From NCBI RefSeq assembly GCF_005869855.1, contig NZ_SZNH01000003.1, forward strand, positions 62,001 to 126,000: a DNA stretch of 64,000 nt. Direction: 5' to 3'. The position numbers and the translations under genes are program-made. Source of the stretch: Nostoc sp. PA-18-2419 (GTDB lineage: Bacteria; Cyanobacteriota; Cyanobacteriia; Cyanobacteriales; Nostocaceae). This document shows, piece by piece, positions 63,120 through 64,000 of the stretch. The notes below the pieces were generated by a model. It was not told the origin of the DNA. It did not search any database and saw only the letters and a program-made list of their open reading frames with translations. Each line of letters starts with the position of its first letter. The first letter of the stretch is position 1.

Positions 63120-63614
63120 TCAAAGATTCTTATTTGCCCAAGCAATAAATCTATCTAAGCTATAAACTGCTAATAAATTATGGTTATCACTAACTCTTGC
63201 TTTTAGCCATTTGCTTGCACCTTCTCGCATCCCTTCACCACCTAGTATAACGATAGTTGGTGCAGGGTAATAATGCTGAATATTCATATTTAAATAAGGA
63301 AACTTTTCATCAACTGAACCAGGGCTTTCTTGCCATTTGCACTCGATAATTAAACCAGATGGCATTGCAGGTGAGCTAACAACGTAAAAATCAACCTTTA
63401 AATCGGTATGATAAATTCCAGTGCCGATATAAACTTCTTTACCATAGCGTTTTGGTAATAAAGCTGCGTTTAATATAAATTCTTTGGAGACATAATTTCC
63501 CACTTGAAAATAATTATGTCCATTCAAGATTGCTTCAACATTAATTTCTAAAATTCTCCCTGCCTTATTTGCCCGCCCACCTTGAGTCAGAGCCATCTCA
63601 AATTCCTCTGCCAA
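63120..63614 (-). CDS. PD-(D/E)XK-type nuclease, likely restriction endonuclease-like (alternative ATG 63596)
   Basis: KVDFYVVSSPAMPSGLIIECKWQES fits D-X(n)-E-X-K core; convergent with a Dam methylase. Confidence 0.72.
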   Translation of the reverse strand: MAEEFEMALTQGGRANKAGRILEINVEAILNGHNYFQVGNYVSKEFILNAALLPKRYGKEVYIGTGIYHTDLKVDFYVVSSPAMPSGLIIECKWQESPGSVDEKFPYLNMNIQHYYPAPTIVILGGEGMREGASKWLKARVSDNHNLLAVYSLDRFIAWANKNL

Positions 63615-63785
63615 AAGTACTGCTTATTATAGAATTCCATAGAAGCAGTAATTTGTGGTGAGTTACTTAATATGAATTTTTGTTGAAATGACAAAATATT
63701 GGTATTTTTGTACTAAATAAATACAAGTGTATTAATTTGGATAAAGAATGAATAATTAGTTGAATTAGTAATTTTCCTTTGGACT

Positions 63786-63998
63786 TTAACCCGTCTGTGC
63801 TTCACTATTACCGTTGCGGATAGCCCATGCTAATTCTAATAACTGAGTCCAGCGCTTTTGCAGTTGTTTGGGAGTGCATTTGATGGCTTTGGCGATCGCT
63901 TGGTCGTTTTCTCGTGCAGTTTTGAGTTGTAAAATTTGTTGTTGTTGTTCTGTGAGTTGACTGATAAAAGTTTCCCATTGCTGGGAAGATAAACCCAA
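63786..63998 (-). CDS. HTH-containing small protein, possibly truncated at the window edge
   Basis: LTEQQQQILQLKTARENDQAIAKAIKCTPKQLQKRWTQLLELAW resembles a sigma-region-4/LuxR-like HTH; ORF begins 2 nt from the window end. Confidence 0.45.
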   Translation of the reverse strand: MGLSSQQWETFISQLTEQQQQILQLKTARENDQAIAKAIKCTPKQLQKRWTQLLELAWAIRNGNSEAQTG

Positions 63999-64000
63999 CT

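Overview
The window reads as chromosomal DNA from a filamentous, heterocystous-type cyanobacterium (Nostoc/Anabaena-like). Evidence: HIP1 octamers GCGATCGC throughout, psbY, a cobalamin-dependent metH, cyanobacteria-restricted DUF families and an hps-type locus. Most of it is housekeeping DNA: hisF (partial), ruvB, folC, metH, nusB, ftsY, plsY, sppA, aroH, cbiD, guaA, rbfA. Two larger systems stand out. The first is a type IV pilus alignment/secretin cluster, pilM-N-O-Q (11.0-16.4 kb). The second is a hormogonium-polysaccharide-type locus (21.2-35.6 kb) with a giant HpsA-like pseudopilin, four further class III-signal pseudopilins, several GT2 glycosyltransferases and an HpsJ-like protein. It also contains a decayed ~1 kb gap with an ORF interrupted by two in-frame TAG codons. 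Other points of interest are: a three-gene bacteriophytochrome / Rcp1-like regulator / hybrid kinase operon; a bacterial OGFr-like protein; a Dam-type methylase convergent with a small PD-(D/E)XK nuclease; gene remnants (DUF29 and a possible TA fragment); and dispersed hairpin repeats. One repeat family appears to have entered a protease gene in frame. I saw no CRISPR array, tRNA, rRNA or intact transposase gene. Family calls come from motif recognition by eye; no search was run.
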